Numbered from the stretch's first letter, positions 43,009 to 52,088 are shown. The stretch: DNA of 64,000 nucleotides from Streptococcus salivarius (GCF_000785515.1 NZ_CP009913.1:586001-650000), one strand, 5' to 3'. Translations and numbers: made by a program. Notes: generated by a model not told the origin, from the letters alone.

Positions 43009-45465
43009 ATGTCTAATATTCAAAACATGTCCCTTGAGGACATCATGGGGGAGCGTTTTGGACGCTACTCCAAATACATTATTCAGGAGCGTGCGCTTCC
43101 TGACATTCGTGACGGTTTGAAACCCGTTCAACGTCGTATTCTTTATTCCATGAATAAGGATGGCAATACCCATGACAAGGGCTATCGTAAATCTGCCAAG
43201 TCGGTGGGTAACATTATGGGGAATTTTCACCCACATGGCGATAGTTCCATTTATGACGCCATGGTGCGTATGTCCCAGGACTGGAAGAATCGTGAAATCT
43301 TAGTTGAAATGCACGGTAACAACGGTTCTATGGATGGTGATCCACCAGCGGCTATGCGTTATACAGAGGCACGCTTGTCAGAGATTGCTGGCTATCTTCT
43401 TCAAGATATTGATAAAAACACCGTTCCTTGGGCTTGGAACTTTGATGATACAGAGAAGGAACCAACCGTATTACCTGCCGCCTTTCCAAACCTCTTGGTT
43501 AATGGTGCTACAGGGATTTCTGCTGGTTATGCCACAGATATTCCACCGCATAATCTGTCAGAAGTCATCGATGCTGTTGTCTATATGATTGACCATCCAT
43601 CTGCTAAACTGGATAAATTGATGGAATTCTTGCCTGGTCCAGATTTCCCAACAGGGGCTATCATTCAGGGCAAGGATGAGATTCGTAAGGCCTACGAAAC
43701 CGGTAAGGGTCGTGTCGTTGTGCGTTCACGTACTGAGATCGAACAACTCAAAGGTGGTAAGGAGCAAATCATCGTTACTGAGATTCCTTACGATGTCAAT
43801 AAGGCAGTTCTTGTTAAAAAAATCGATGATGTTCGTGTCAATAACAAGGTTCCAGGTATTGCAGAAGTTCGTGATGAGTCTGACCGTACTGGGTTGCGTA
43901 TTGCTATTGAACTTAAGAAGGATGCTGACAGCCAAACTATTCTTAACTATCTTTTGAAATATACGGATCTTCAGGTCAACTACAATTTCAACATGGTGGC
44001 TATTGATAATTTCACCCCACGTCAAGTGGGCTTGCAAAAGATTTTGTCTAGCTACATTGCCCACCGTCGTGATATTATCGTTGCTCGTTCAAAATTCGAC
44101 AAGGAAAAAGCTGAAAAACGTCTTCATATTGTCGAAGGATTAATCCGAGTTATCTCTATTTTGGATGAGGTTATCGCTCTTATCAGAGCTTCTGAAAATA
44201 AGGCTGACGCTAAGGAAAATCTTAAGGTCAGCTATGATTTTTCAGAAGAACAAGCAGAAGCTATTGTGACCTTGCAACTTTATCGTTTGACCAATACGGA
44301 TATCGTCACTCTCCAAAATGAGGAAGCTGATTTACGCGAACAAATCGCGACCTTGGCTGCCATCATTGGTGACGAGCGTACCATGTTTAATGTCATGAAA
44401 CGTGAACTCCGTGATATCAAGAAGAAATTTGGTAATGACCGTCGTTCAGAGTTGCAAGCAGAAACCAAGACTATTGAAATTGATACTGCAAGTTTGATTG
44501 TTGAAGAAGAAACCTATGTCAGCATTACTCGTGGTGGCTACGTCAAACGTACAAGCCCACGTTCTTTCAATGCTTCAACGATTGACGAAGTTGGAAAACG
44601 TGATGACGATGATTTGATTCTTGTCCAGCAGGCCAAGACGACACAACACCTCTTGATTTTCACTAATCAGGCCAATGTGATTTATCGTCCAATCCATGAG
44701 TTACCAGACATTCGTTGGAAGGATTTGGGAGAGCATTTATCACAAACTATCACCAATTTATCTAAGGATGAAGAAGTGCTTTACGTAGAAATCCTGGATG
44801 ATTTTGAAGCTGGTACTTACTTAGCAGCCACTAAGCTTGGTCAGATTAAACGTTTCGAACGCAAGGAATTTACGCCATGGCGTACCTACAAGTCTAAGTC
44901 GGTTAAATACGCTAAACTCAAGGATGATAGTGATTTTATTGTCGCAGTCACGCCAATTCAATTGGATGATATCATGATTATCACTCAAAAGGGTTATGCC
45001 CTTCGCTTTAACGCGGACGAAGTGCCAGTAGTTGGGGCCAAGGCAGCAGGTGTTAAGGCAATAAATCTTAAGGATGATGATAGCGTTCAGGCTGTTTTTG
45101 TGGCAAATACTCAAAGTTTCTACCTTCTAACACAAAGAGCCAGTCTCAAACGTGTGGCTACAGCTGACATCCCACAGGCTAAGCGAGCTGGTCGAGGTCT
45201 CCAAGTTCTTCGTGAGCTTAAGACGAAACCACATCGCGTCTTTACGGCTGGTCCAGTCTTTACAGAAAATTCTGGTGGTGAGATAGATCTTCTAGCAACA
45301 CCAGTAGAGGAGGCTCCTCAGACCTTGCTTGTGACAGCCACGACAGGTGAAACTGCAGAGGTTGATTTGTCCCTTCTAAATCTTTCAGATCGTACTAGCA
45401 ATGGAAGTTTTATTGAAGGGTTGGCAGACAAAGAAGTCTTTTCTGCTAAAATTATTGAAAAATAA
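43009..45465 (+). CDS. parC: DNA topoisomerase IV subunit A
   Basis: An 818-residue breakage-reunion subunit. MSNIQNMSLEDIMGERFG is the standard streptococcal N-terminus, so I place the start at ATG 43009 although the ribosome site is poor; the frame extends upstream to a GTG at 42955 that adds a hydrophobic 18 residues not found in the family. The catalytic tyrosine is in AAMRYTEARLS near residue 118. The quinolone-determining segment reads HPHGDSSIYDAM, with the wild-type Ser and Asp at the usual target positions. The C-terminal domain is a beta-pinwheel of repeated GYVKRTSPRSF-type blades from about residue 500. Confidence 0.95.
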   Translation: MSNIQNMSLEDIMGERFGRYSKYIIQERALPDIRDGLKPVQRRILYSMNKDGNTHDKGYRKSAKSVGNIMGNFHPHGDSSIYDAMVRMSQDWKNREILVEMHGNNGSMDGDPPAAMRYTEARLSEIAGYLLQDIDKNTVPWAWNFDDTEKEPTVLPAAFPNLLVNGATGISAGYATDIPPHNLSEVIDAVVYMIDHPSAKLDKLMEFLPGPDFPTGAIIQGKDEIRKAYETGKGRVVVRSRTEIEQLKGGKEQIIVTEIPYDVNKAVLVKKIDDVRVNNKVPGIAEVRDESDRTGLRIAIELKKDADSQTILNYLLKYTDLQVNYNFNMVAIDNFTPRQVGLQKILSSYIAHRRDIIVARSKFDKEKAEKRLHIVEGLIRVISILDEVIALIRASENKADAKENLKVSYDFSEEQAEAIVTLQLYRLTNTDIVTLQNEEADLREQIATLAAIIGDERTMFNVMKRELRDIKKKFGNDRRSELQAETKTIEIDTASLIVEEETYVSITRGGYVKRTSPRSFNASTIDEVGKRDDDDLILVQQAKTTQHLLIFTNQANVIYRPIHELPDIRWKDLGEHLSQTITNLSKDEEVLYVEILDDFEAGTYLAATKLGQIKRFERKEFTPWRTYKSKSVKYAKLKDDSDFIVAVTPIQLDDIMIITQKGYALRFNADEVPVVGAKAAGVKAINLKDDDSVQAVFVANTQSFYLLTQRASLKRVATADIPQAKRAGRGLQVLRELKTKPHRVFTAGPVFTENSGGEIDLLATPVEEAPQTLLVTATTGETAEVDLSLLNLSDRTSNGSFIEGLADKEVFSAKIIEK

Positions 45466-45540
45466 TGATAAGAAAGCTTTGTTCTCTTACTAGAGAGCAG
45501 AGTTTTTTTCTTTAAGAGACTAAAGAACTGTTTTAAAAAG

Positions 45541-45555
45541 AATTGTCAGAATTTT
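45541..45555 (+). promoter_or_regulatory. CodY-like box upstream of ilvE
   Basis: AATTGTCAGAATTTT matches the CodY consensus AATTTTCWGAAAATT at 12 of 15 positions, 11 bases before the -35. A poorer match overlaps the promoter spacer. Branched-chain aminotransferase genes are known CodY targets in streptococci and lactococci. Confidence 0.55.
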
Positions 45556-45566
45556 GCAACACAACC

Positions 45567-45595
45567 TTGAAATTTTCAATGAAAAGGACTATACT
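45567..45595 (+). promoter_or_regulatory. Promoter of ilvE
   Basis: TTGAAA (45567-45572), 17-base spacer, TATACT (45590-45595). Confidence 0.8.
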
Positions 45596-45630
45596 AGAAA
45601 GCACATAGTAACAGAAAAGAGGACATACAC

Positions 45631-46653
45631 ATGACAGTTGATTTAGACTGGGAAAATCTAGGATTTAATTACCGTAAACTTCCATTCCGTTATATCTCAT
45701 ATTTCAAAGACGGTAAATGGGACGAGGGGCAATTGACTGAGGATGCAACTTTGCATATTTCAGAAGCATCTCCAGCCCTTCACTATGGTCAAGAAGCTTT
45801 CGAAGGACTCAAGGCTTACCGTACTAAAGATGGCTCTATTCAATTGTTCCGTCCAGATGAAAATGCCAAACGTTTGCAACGTACTGCTGATCGTCTTTTG
45901 ATGCCACAAGTTTCTGTTGACAAATTTGTAGATGCATGTAAACAAGTTGTGCGTGCCAATGAAGAATACGTTCCACCATATGGTACAGGTGCTACACTTT
46001 ATCTCCGTCCACTTTTGATTGGGGTTGGTGATATTATTGGTGTGCATCCAGCAGATGAGTATATCTTTACTATTTTTGCTATGCCAGTAGGTAACTACTT
46101 CAAGGGTGGTTTGGCTCCAACAAACTTCCTTATTCAAGATGATTATGACCGTGCTGCGCCACATGGTACAGGTGCTGCTAAGGTTGGTGGTAACTACGCA
46201 GCAAGTATGTTGCCAGGTAAGATTGCACATGACCGTAACTTCTCTGATGTTATCTACCTTGATCCAGCAACTCACACTAAGATTGAAGAAGTTGGTTCTG
46301 CAAACTTCTTTGGTATCACAGCTGATAACGAATTTATTACACCACTCAGCCCATCTATCTTGCCATCTATCACCAAGTTCTCATTGCTTCACTTGGCTGA
46401 AAATCGCTTCGGTATGAAAGCTATCCAAGGTGATGTTAAGATTTCTGAATTGGATAAATTTGTTGAAGCAGGTGCCTGCGGTACAGCTGCCGTTATCTCA
46501 CCAATTGGTGGGGTACAACATGGTGATGACTTCCATGTCTTTTACTCAGAAACAGAAGTAGGTCCTGTAACACGTAAACTTTATGATGAGTTGACAGGTA
46601 TCCAATTTGGTGATGTTGAAGCACCAGAAGGCTGGATTGTCAAAGTTGACTAA
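45631..46653 (+). CDS. ilvE: Branched-chain amino acid aminotransferase
   Basis: A 340-residue class IV PLP enzyme catalysing the last step of Leu, Ile and Val synthesis and the first of their breakdown. LHYGQEAFEGLKAYR near residue 50, the PLP lysine in the GGNYAASMLPGKIAHD / Lys region near residue 188-200, and the GTAAVISPIGGV phosphate loop near residue 283 are present. AGAGGA precedes the ATG. Often named bcaT in streptococci. Own promoter with CodY-like box; a terminator follows. Confidence 0.95.
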   Translation: MTVDLDWENLGFNYRKLPFRYISYFKDGKWDEGQLTEDATLHISEASPALHYGQEAFEGLKAYRTKDGSIQLFRPDENAKRLQRTADRLLMPQVSVDKFVDACKQVVRANEEYVPPYGTGATLYLRPLLIGVGDIIGVHPADEYIFTIFAMPVGNYFKGGLAPTNFLIQDDYDRAAPHGTGAAKVGGNYAASMLPGKIAHDRNFSDVIYLDPATHTKIEEVGSANFFGITADNEFITPLSPSILPSITKFSLLHLAENRFGMKAIQGDVKISELDKFVEAGACGTAAVISPIGGVQHGDDFHVFYSETEVGPVTRKLYDELTGIQFGDVEAPEGWIVKVD

Positions 46654-46676
46654 TTCTTAATAGTAATTGATTATTT

Positions 46677-46702
46677 TAAGGCTTGCTCTTGCAAGCTTTT
46701 TT
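46677..46702 (+). terminator. Terminator of ilvE
   Basis: AAGGCTTG / CAAGCTTTT stem with a CTCTTG loop and T6. Confidence 0.75.
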
Positions 46703-46770
46703 CTTTTTCGGTAGAATTAAGGAGATACATTAAGAAAGGATGGCTCGAGCCAAGTATCGGGTATAAATCT

Positions 46771-47002
46771 ATGAGTAAAAAAAGATAAAAAAATTGAAAT
46801 CCAAATTAATGATGCCAAAGTAGTCGTCAACAAGGCAACCATCGAAGGTTTTGAACTTCTTGTTGGCAAGAAAGTGATTGGACAAATTGTGGAAATTGAT
46901 AGTAAGTTTGCCGTTGTTGATAAGGAAAATGTTGCAGGTTTCCACAAAAAAATGGATGATGCAGTAGCTGCCATTATTGAATCGTACAATCTTAATCATT
47001 AA
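46771..47002 (+). pseudogene. DUF2969 gene with frameshift in a seven-A run
   Basis: ATG 46771 reads MSKKR then stops at TAA 46786-46788. Removing one A from the run at 46777-46783 gives one continuous 76-residue frame, MSKKDKKIEIQINDAKVVV..., ending ...IIESYNLNH at TAA 47000-47002, which resembles the small DUF2969 family present at this site in other streptococci. The new frame has no start of its own (TGA at 46772-46774). It is a recent frameshift, a slippage-dependent gene, or a homopolymer sequencing error. Confidence 0.75.
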
Positions 47003-47018
47003 AATCCAAAGTAAAGGC

Positions 47019-47047
47019 TTGCTTTGGTCAAGAAACTGTGATATACT
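47019..47047 (+). promoter_or_regulatory. Promoter of the tRNA-Tyr transcript
   Basis: TTGCTT (47019-47024), 17-base spacer, TGaTATACT (TATACT 47042-47047). Confidence 0.75.
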
Positions 47048-47062
47048 ATTTCTTGTTCTTAA

Positions 47063-47143
47063 GGAGAGATAGCGAAGAGGCTAAACGCGGCGGACTGTAA
47101 ATCCGCTCCTTCGGGTTCGGGGGTTCGAATCCCTCTCTCTCCA
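47063..47143 (+). tRNA. tRNA-Tyr (GTA)
   Basis: Acceptor GGAGAGA pairs with TCTCTCC (47136-47142), discriminator A; anticodon GTA in the loop CTGTAAA; class II long variable arm (CTCCTTCGGGTTC region); T-arm GGTTCGAAT. 81 nt, CCA not encoded. Confidence 0.97.
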
Positions 47144-47212
47144 TGTCTAAGAAACTGAATCGGAATAGTCGATATCAAGTACTTAGATGTTTTTTTTATA
47201 GCATTTTGCTAT

Positions 47213-47284
47213 TGGGGTATAGCCAAGCGGTAAGGCAAGGGACTTTGACTCCCTCATGCGTTGGTTCGAATCCAGCTACCCCAG
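47213..47284 (+). tRNA. tRNA-Gln (TTG)
   Basis: Acceptor TGGGGTA pairs with TACCCCA (47277-47283), discriminator G; anticodon TTG in the loop CTTTGAC; T-arm GGTTCGAAT. 72 nt, CCA not encoded. Confidence 0.96.
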
Positions 47285-47286
47285 TA

Positions 47287-47344
47287 AAAGGTATCGGGTG
47301 CATTGGCACCGTCTATGTTAACCATTGTCTTTGCGGGTACCTTT
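47287..47344 (+). promoter_or_regulatory. Folded rpsA leader
   Basis: AAAGGTA (47287-47293) pairs perfectly with TACCTTT (47338-47344), enclosing a GGTGC/GCACC hairpin (47297-47310) with an ATTG loop. No T run follows, so this is not a standard terminator; it could be a translational control site for ribosomal protein S1 or a processing signal between tRNA-Gln and rpsA. Confidence 0.4.
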
Positions 47345-47404
47345 AAAAATATATTGTTATCAAGGGTCAGAATTGGCTGGCTCTTGTTGGAGGATCTTTT
47401 TAGA

Positions 47405-48607
47405 ATGAACGAATTTGAAGAATTGCTAAACAGTGTTAGCGAAGTTAACACAGGTGACGTTGTAACAGCTGAAGTTATCTCAGTAGATAATGATCAAGCA
47501 AATGTTGTTATCGAAGGAACTGGTATCGAAGGTGTTTTGACACGTCGTGAATTGACAAACGACCGTGACGCAAACGTTGCAGACCTTGTTAAAGTTGGTG
47601 AAACACTTGAAGTGCTTGTTCTTCGTCAAGTTGTTGGTAAAGATACTGATACTGTAACTTACCTTGTATCTAAAAAACGCTTGGAAGCTCGCAAAGCTTG
47701 GGATAAACTTGTTGGTCGTGAAGAAGAAGTTGTTACTGTTAAAGGAACACGCGCTGTTAAAGGCGGACTTTCAGTTGAATTTGAAGGTCTTCGTGGATTT
47801 ATTCCAGCTTCAATGATCGATACTCGTTTTGTTCGTAACACTGAACAATTTGTAGGTCAAGAATTTGACGCTAAAATTAAAGAAGTTGATCCAGCTGAAA
47901 ACCGTTTCATCCTTTCACGTCGTGAAGTTGTTGAAGCTGAAGCTGCAGAAGCACGTAAAGAAGTCTTCTCTAAACTTGAAGTTGGTTCAATCGTAACTGG
48001 TAAAGTTGCTCGTTTGACAAGCTTCGGTGCTTTCATCGACCTTGGTGGTGTTGACGGACTTGTTCACGTGACTGAATTGTCTCACGAACGTAACGTTTCA
48101 CCTAAATCAGTTGTATCTGTAGGTGATGAAGTTGAAGTTAAAGTTCTTGCTATCGACGAAGAAGCAGGACGTGTATCACTTTCACTTAAAGCAACAACAC
48201 CTGGACCATGGGATGGCGTTGAACAAAAACTTGCTGCTGGTGATGTTATCGAAGGTAAAGTTAAACGCTTGACTGACTTCGGTGCTTTCGTTGAAGTATT
48301 GCCAGGTATCGATGGACTTGTTCACATCTCACAAATTTCACACAAACGTGTTGAAAATCCAAAAGATGTTCTTTCAGTAGGTCAAGACGTTACTGTTAAA
48401 GTTCTTGAAGTAAACGCTGATGCAGAACGTGTATCACTTTCAATCAAAGCTCTTGAAGAACGTCCAGCTAACGCTGAAGGCGAAAACAACGAAAAACGTC
48501 AATCACGTCCACGTCGTCCAAAACGTCAAGAAAAACGTGACTACGAACTTCCAGAAACTCAATCTGGATTCTCAATGGCGGATCTTTTCGGAGATATCGA
48601 ATTGTAA
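47405..48607 (+). CDS. rpsA: Ribosomal protein S1
   Basis: 400 residues with four S1 OB-fold domains: about 15-85, 100-170, 190-260 and 275-345. The last two contain the classical [23 protein letters not shown]-type and [24 protein letters not shown]-type cores (each split here). The C-terminal tail is basic and Arg-rich. ATG 47405 has GGAGG (47389-47393) upstream at a slightly long spacing; the frame is open back to 47303 but the conserved start is MNEFEELLN. This is the short Gram-positive S1 form, important for translation of structured mRNAs. Confidence 0.95.
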   Translation: MNEFEELLNSVSEVNTGDVVTAEVISVDNDQANVVIEGTGIEGVLTRRELTNDRDANVADLVKVGETLEVLVLRQVVGKDTDTVTYLVSKKRLEARKAWDKLVGREEEVVTVKGTRAVKGGLSVEFEGLRGFIPASMIDTRFVRNTEQFVGQEFDAKIKEVDPAENRFILSRREVVEAEAAEARKEVFSKLEVGSIVTGKVARLTSFGAFIDLGGVDGLVHVTELSHERNVSPKSVVSVGDEVEVKVLAIDEEAGRVSLSLKATTPGPWDGVEQKLAAGDVIEGKVKRLTDFGAFVEVLPGIDGLVHISQISHKRVENPKDVLSVGQDVTVKVLEVNADAERVSLSIKALEERPANAEGENNEKRQSRPRRPKRQEKRDYELPETQSGFSMADLFGDIEL

Positions 48608-48609
48608 GA

Positions 48610-48641
48610 TAAAAAAGAGGCATGGAAACATGTCTTTTTTT
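48610..48641 (+). terminator. Terminator of rpsA
   Basis: AAAAGA-G-GCATG with CATGTCTTTT around a GAAA loop, then T7. Confidence 0.8.
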
Positions 48642-48654
48642 CTATTTTAGAATA

Positions 48655-48663
48655 TGCTATAAT
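48655..48663 (+). promoter_or_regulatory. Extended -10 promoter of tRNA-Arg
   Basis: TGcTATAAT, 12 bases before the tRNA 5' end. Confidence 0.7.
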
Positions 48664-48675
48664 AGTATACTGTTA

Positions 48676-48747
48676 GCACCCTTAGTGTAATGGATATCAC
48701 GTAAGATTCCGGTTCTTGAGATAGGGGTTCGATTCCCTTAGGGTGCA
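48676..48747 (+). tRNA. tRNA-Arg (CCG)
   Basis: Acceptor GCACCCT pairs with AGGGTGC (48740-48746), discriminator A; anticodon stem TAAGA/TCTTG with loop TTCCGGT gives anticodon CCG; T-arm GGTTCGATT. 72 nt, CCA not encoded. Confidence 0.94.
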
Positions 48748-48752
48748 AAAAG

Positions 48753-48789
48753 AAAAACGTTGAAAGATTTGTTCGCTCAACGTTTTTTT
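48753..48789 (+). terminator. Terminator of tRNA-Arg
   Basis: AAAAACGTTGA / TCAACGTTTTTTT with a 13-nt loop. Confidence 0.85.
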
Positions 48790-48889
48790 AGTTGCTAAGT
48801 TTTAGTGAAAGTATTCCAAAAAATCTTTCAGTGTTGAATGGAAAGGCAGAGATACAGAAAAAAGCTATTAGCTTATCCTAAAATCAAAG

Positions 48890-48979
48890 TTGACTACTGT
48901 ATTAGCGTCTCTATAGTGGATTTATTGGGGGAGACAATTTGGTTAATCTTTTGCAATTTATTAATAAATTTGCTATAAT
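48890..48979 (+). promoter_or_regulatory. Tandem promoters of tmRNA
   Basis: Upstream: TTGACT (48890-48895), 16 bases, TATAGT (48912-48917). Downstream: TTGCAA (48951-48956), 17 bases, TGcTATAAT (TATAAT 48974-48979). The second places the start next to the mature 5' end. The 100 bases before them hold nothing else I can support. Confidence 0.7.
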
Positions 48980-48996
48980 ACTCAGTATCTCATATT

Positions 48997-49343
48997 GGGG
49001 TCGTTACGGATTCGACAGGCATTATGAGGCATATTCTGCGACTCGTGTGGCGACGTAAACGCTCAGTTAAATATAACTGCAAAAAATACTAATTCTTACG
49101 CTGTAGCAGCCTAAACACCTGCTCGCGTGACTTCTAGCAGATTGCTTATGTTTGTTTAGAGGTTTTATTGATTTATAAGCTACGTTTGACCATTGCCTAG
49201 CTGGTTGAAAAGAGATTTATAGGCTCGCAGATAGAAGGCTTGAGTTATGTGTCGTCTATCTGTTAAATGAAAGACATAACCTATGGTTGTAGACGAATAT
49301 GTTGGCAGGTGTTTGGACGTGGGTTCGACTCCCACCGGCTCCA
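48997..49343 (+). ncRNA. ssrA: Transfer-messenger RNA (tmRNA)
   Basis: The 5' GGGGTCGTTACGGATTCGAC and the 3' GGACGTGGGTTCGACTCCC-CCGGCTCCA form the tRNA-like domain; GGGGTCG pairs with CGGCTCC. The tag reading frame at 49079-49114 encodes AKNTNSYAVAA followed by TAA. 347 nt. It rescues stalled ribosomes; its tag is degraded by ClpXP, whose ATPase is also in this window. The tag differs by a single residue from what I recall for S. pyogenes. Confidence 0.98.
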
Positions 49344-49391
49344 TAAATACTTGAGGCGTCAGCCTTTTATTTGTGTATATAGGAATTTATT

Positions 49392-50012
49392 ATGAAAAAA
49401 CTTTTGTCTTTGACCGTTTTAGGTCTCTCACTTTTTACTCTAGCTGCTTGTGGAAAATCTTCGTCTAAAACTGAGACGAAGGGATCTCTGGATAATGAGG
49501 CTTCAAAGATTTTAACTGTTAAGCATGGGAATGTTCGCCAGAATTTTGATAAAATCACCATGGCAAATGCTTCTCAAGAATTCTCAGGAGGCTCAAATCT
49601 TGATAGCTTGAAGGGCTGGTTTGGTGAACCCTCATCAACTGGTCAAGAGCAAGCAGGAGATGCTAAGCTTGATGTTTATAATTGGCAGTATGACAATGTT
49701 GTGGTTACAGCGAAACTCTTTAACAATAGCACTGTCGTTAAGTCAATTTCAAACTTTTCTTACGTCCGTGATCCCAAAATCACACTGAAGATGTATGAAA
49801 ACCTCAAAAATGGAACTAGCTATGATGATGCTGTCAAGACGCTTGGCACACCGGATGTTTATTCAATCGCTGTCTCTTCAGATGCAACAATGACACAGGC
49901 TCTTTGGTCATCAAACCTTGTCGCTAAGAAGGGTGAAACAGGTAGCCTTACCCTTAACTTTAAAAATGGTGCCTTGGAAAACAAGTCACAAGCGAATTTG
50001 ATTAATAAGTAA
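49392..50012 (+). CDS. DUF3862-type lipoprotein
   Basis: 206 residues. A lipoprotein signal MKKLLSLTVLGLSLFTLAACGK with lipobox LAAC (cysteine at 20), a Ser/Thr/Lys spacer, then two similar modules (about residues 55-125 and 130-205) with NLDSLKGWFGEPSST and SYDDAVKTLGTPD, the tandem repeat of BLIP-like DUF3862 proteins. Exported and anchored to the outer face of the membrane; function unknown. GGAATTTATT is a weak ribosome site. A terminator follows. Confidence 0.82.
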   Translation: MKKLLSLTVLGLSLFTLAACGKSSSKTETKGSLDNEASKILTVKHGNVRQNFDKITMANASQEFSGGSNLDSLKGWFGEPSSTGQEQAGDAKLDVYNWQYDNVVVTAKLFNNSTVVKSISNFSYVRDPKITLKMYENLKNGTSYDDAVKTLGTPDVYSIAVSSDATMTQALWSSNLVAKKGETGSLTLNFKNGALENKSQANLINK

Positions 50013-50019
50013 TCACAGT

Positions 50020-50057
50020 AAAAAATGCCTTTCTAAATCAATGAAGGCATTTTTTTG
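50020..50057 (+). terminator. Terminator of the lipoprotein gene
   Basis: AAAAAATGCCTT / AAGGCATTTTTTT with an 11-nt loop. TATAAT (50059-50064) for the next gene directly follows. Confidence 0.9.
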
Positions 50058-50094
50058 TTATAATAAAAGGAGTGATTAAAATTGTGGAGATGTA

Positions 50095-50778
50095 ATGACC
50101 AAAAAAAGACTATTTTTTATAGGGATAGCAGGTTTAATACTAGTGTTCTTATGGCCTCTTTTGAATAACTTCATCCCTTTAATCAAGGAATGGATCAACG
50201 CTAAGCATGATCAAGCCTTTTTAAGAGAAGTTTTTAAGCAGGCTAATTTCCAAAATGCACTTATCCTTATTAGTCTCATGATTCTGTCATCAGCTATTCC
50301 TGGAGTTTCAAGTTCTATTTTTTGTATTTTTGTTGGGCTACTCTATGGCCCTTTGCTTGCGATTCCGATGAATATTATTGGTAATACTTTTGGAAATTTG
50401 ACTAGTTTTGAAATTCTGAGAAGACTTGAAAAGCCAGAGAAGTCCAAACGTATGGAGAAACTCCTAAACTATATTGAAAACTTTAAGCATCGTTTTATTG
50501 GGATTTCTTTAGCCTTCTCTATTCCTTTTATACCATCAGCTCTGGTCAATTATGCTTGTGTTCAGATGAATTTACCCACAAGGACGAGGATTTTGGCAAC
50601 CCTTATTGGAGTGACGCCAGTCTCGATTGTTTATGCAGTTAGTGGAGATTTGTTGCTTAATATCCGTCCGATTCGAATACCATTAGTGGCAGTACTTGCC
50701 ATCTTGCTCTTTATCTCACTCGTCATTTACTTTATCCATTTTAGGAAGGAAAAAAATGAGCTTCATTCAAGTAACTAA
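50095..50778 (+). CDS. VTT-domain (TVP38/TMEM64, DedA-like) membrane protein
   Basis: 227 residues with five to six hydrophobic segments. The VTT core SSAIPGVSSSIFCIFVGLLYGP near residue 62 (split IPGVSSSIF, GLLYGP), the NIIGNTFGNLTSFEILRR segment near residue 98 and the FSIPFIPSALVNYA segment near residue 142 (the second reentrant loop) identify it. DedA/VTT proteins are associated with lipid scrambling and membrane homeostasis. TATAAT at 50059-50064 lies upstream. Its last 23 bases overlap the FemABX gene, which implies co-expression with peptidoglycan branching. Confidence 0.85.
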   Translation: MTKKRLFFIGIAGLILVFLWPLLNNFIPLIKEWINAKHDQAFLREVFKQANFQNALILISLMILSSAIPGVSSSIFCIFVGLLYGPLLAIPMNIIGNTFGNLTSFEILRRLEKPEKSKRMEKLLNYIENFKHRFIGISLAFSIPFIPSALVNYACVQMNLPTRTRILATLIGVTPVSIVYAVSGDLLLNIRPIRIPLVAVLAILLFISLVIYFIHFRKEKNELHSSN

Positions 50779-51991
50779 AGAAGAATTTAACACACATGCT
50801 CAACAAGTGTCTGAGCGTTCTTTTATGCAAACGGAGGAAATGGCTAAGCTTCTTGAAAAACGTGGATTTAGCATTAGCTATGTCGCTTGGAAAGAAGGAA
50901 ACCAACTAGAAGTCTCAGCAATTGTCTACAGCATGCCTATGACTGGTGGGCTTCGTATGGAGGTGAATTGTGGACCGATTCACTCAAATACAGCTCATCT
51001 GAGTGATTTTTATCAGGGTTTGAAGGATTATGCTAAGGCAAATGGTGCTCTTGAGCTGTTAATCAAGCCTTATGATACTTATCAAACTTTTGATAGTAAT
51101 GGTGAACCAACTGGTGAAGAGCAGAAGCAATTGATTAGTCAATTGACTGATTTAGGTTATAGCTTTGATGGTCTACAGACAGGCTATCCTGGTGGTGAGC
51201 CTGACTGGCACTATGTTAAGGAATTATCTGGGATTGAAGAAAAAGATCTTATCAAGTCTTTCAGTAAAAAAGGGAAACCTCTGGTTAAAAAAGCCAAAAC
51301 CTTTGGGATTAAGTTGAAAAAATTGAAACGTGATGAGTTATCTATTTTCAAAGAAATCACTTCAGCGACCTCTGACCGTCGTGAGTATAGTGACAAATCT
51401 CTAGATTATTATCAAGATTTTTATGATGCTTTTGGTGACAATGCTGATTTTATGGTGGCTACCTTGAATTTTCAGGATTACTATGACCATTTGGAAAGTG
51501 ATCAGGCGAAGTTGGGGGCTAGAATTGTCAAATTACAAGCTGATGTAGAAGCTAATCCAAAATCTGAGAAAAAACAAAACCAATTAAGAGAGTTATCAAG
51601 TCAGTTTGAGACCTTTGATGTTCGAAAGGGAGAAGCGACTGCCTTTATTGACAAGTATGGTCAGGAAGATATTGTTCTGGCTGGAAGTCTCTTTGTCTAT
51701 ACACCTCAAGAAGCTGTTTATCTTTTTAGTGGGTCTTATCCAGAGTTCAATAAGTTTTATGCGCCAGCACTCTTACAAGAGTATGTGATGACCCAGGCCA
51801 TTAAACGTGGCATTACGTTCTATAACTTCCTTGGTATTATGGGGATCTTTGATGGTTCAGACGGGGTTTTGCGATTTAAACAAAACTTTAATGGTTACAT
51901 TGTTCGCAAGATGGGAACCTTCCGCTATTATCCACAACCGCTTAAATACAAAGCGATTCAAGGAGTTAAGAAACTGCTTGGACGTTCTTAA
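50756..51991 (+). CDS. FemABX-family peptidoglycan branching aminoacyltransferase
   Basis: 411 residues from ATG 50756, with AAGGAAAAA upstream inside the VTT gene; an ORF extension to 50696 lacks a site. Two GNAT-like halves surround a charged coiled-coil arm (about residues 240-290, with KLQADVEANPKSEKKQNQLREL in two parts) as in FemA/FemX and MurM. ERSFMQTEEMAKLLEKRG near the N-terminus and the YNFLGI and LRFKQNFNG segments near residues 355-385 are family-typical. It would transfer an amino acid from tRNA to the lysine of lipid II. It cannot be assigned to MurM or MurN from reading alone. Confidence 0.88.
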   Translation: MSFIQVTKEEFNTHAQQVSERSFMQTEEMAKLLEKRGFSISYVAWKEGNQLEVSAIVYSMPMTGGLRMEVNCGPIHSNTAHLSDFYQGLKDYAKANGALELLIKPYDTYQTFDSNGEPTGEEQKQLISQLTDLGYSFDGLQTGYPGGEPDWHYVKELSGIEEKDLIKSFSKKGKPLVKKAKTFGIKLKKLKRDELSIFKEITSATSDRREYSDKSLDYYQDFYDAFGDNADFMVATLNFQDYYDHLESDQAKLGARIVKLQADVEANPKSEKKQNQLRELSSQFETFDVRKGEATAFIDKYGQEDIVLAGSLFVYTPQEAVYLFSGSYPEFNKFYAPALLQEYVMTQAIKRGITFYNFLGIMGIFDGSDGVLRFKQNFNGYIVRKMGTFRYYPQPLKYKAIQGVKKLLGRS

Positions 51992-52088
51992 ATTTTAGAG
52001 GACTTCGATTTGAGTCCTCTTTCATTATAAGTCTCTATATGGGCTTGGACCATTGTAAAGAGAGATTAGAAATTAGGGAGGTAAGTTG

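Noticed and set aside
43220-43260. Fluoroquinolone-resistance substitution in parC
   Set aside because: The determining segment reads GDSSIYDAM with wild-type Ser and Asp.
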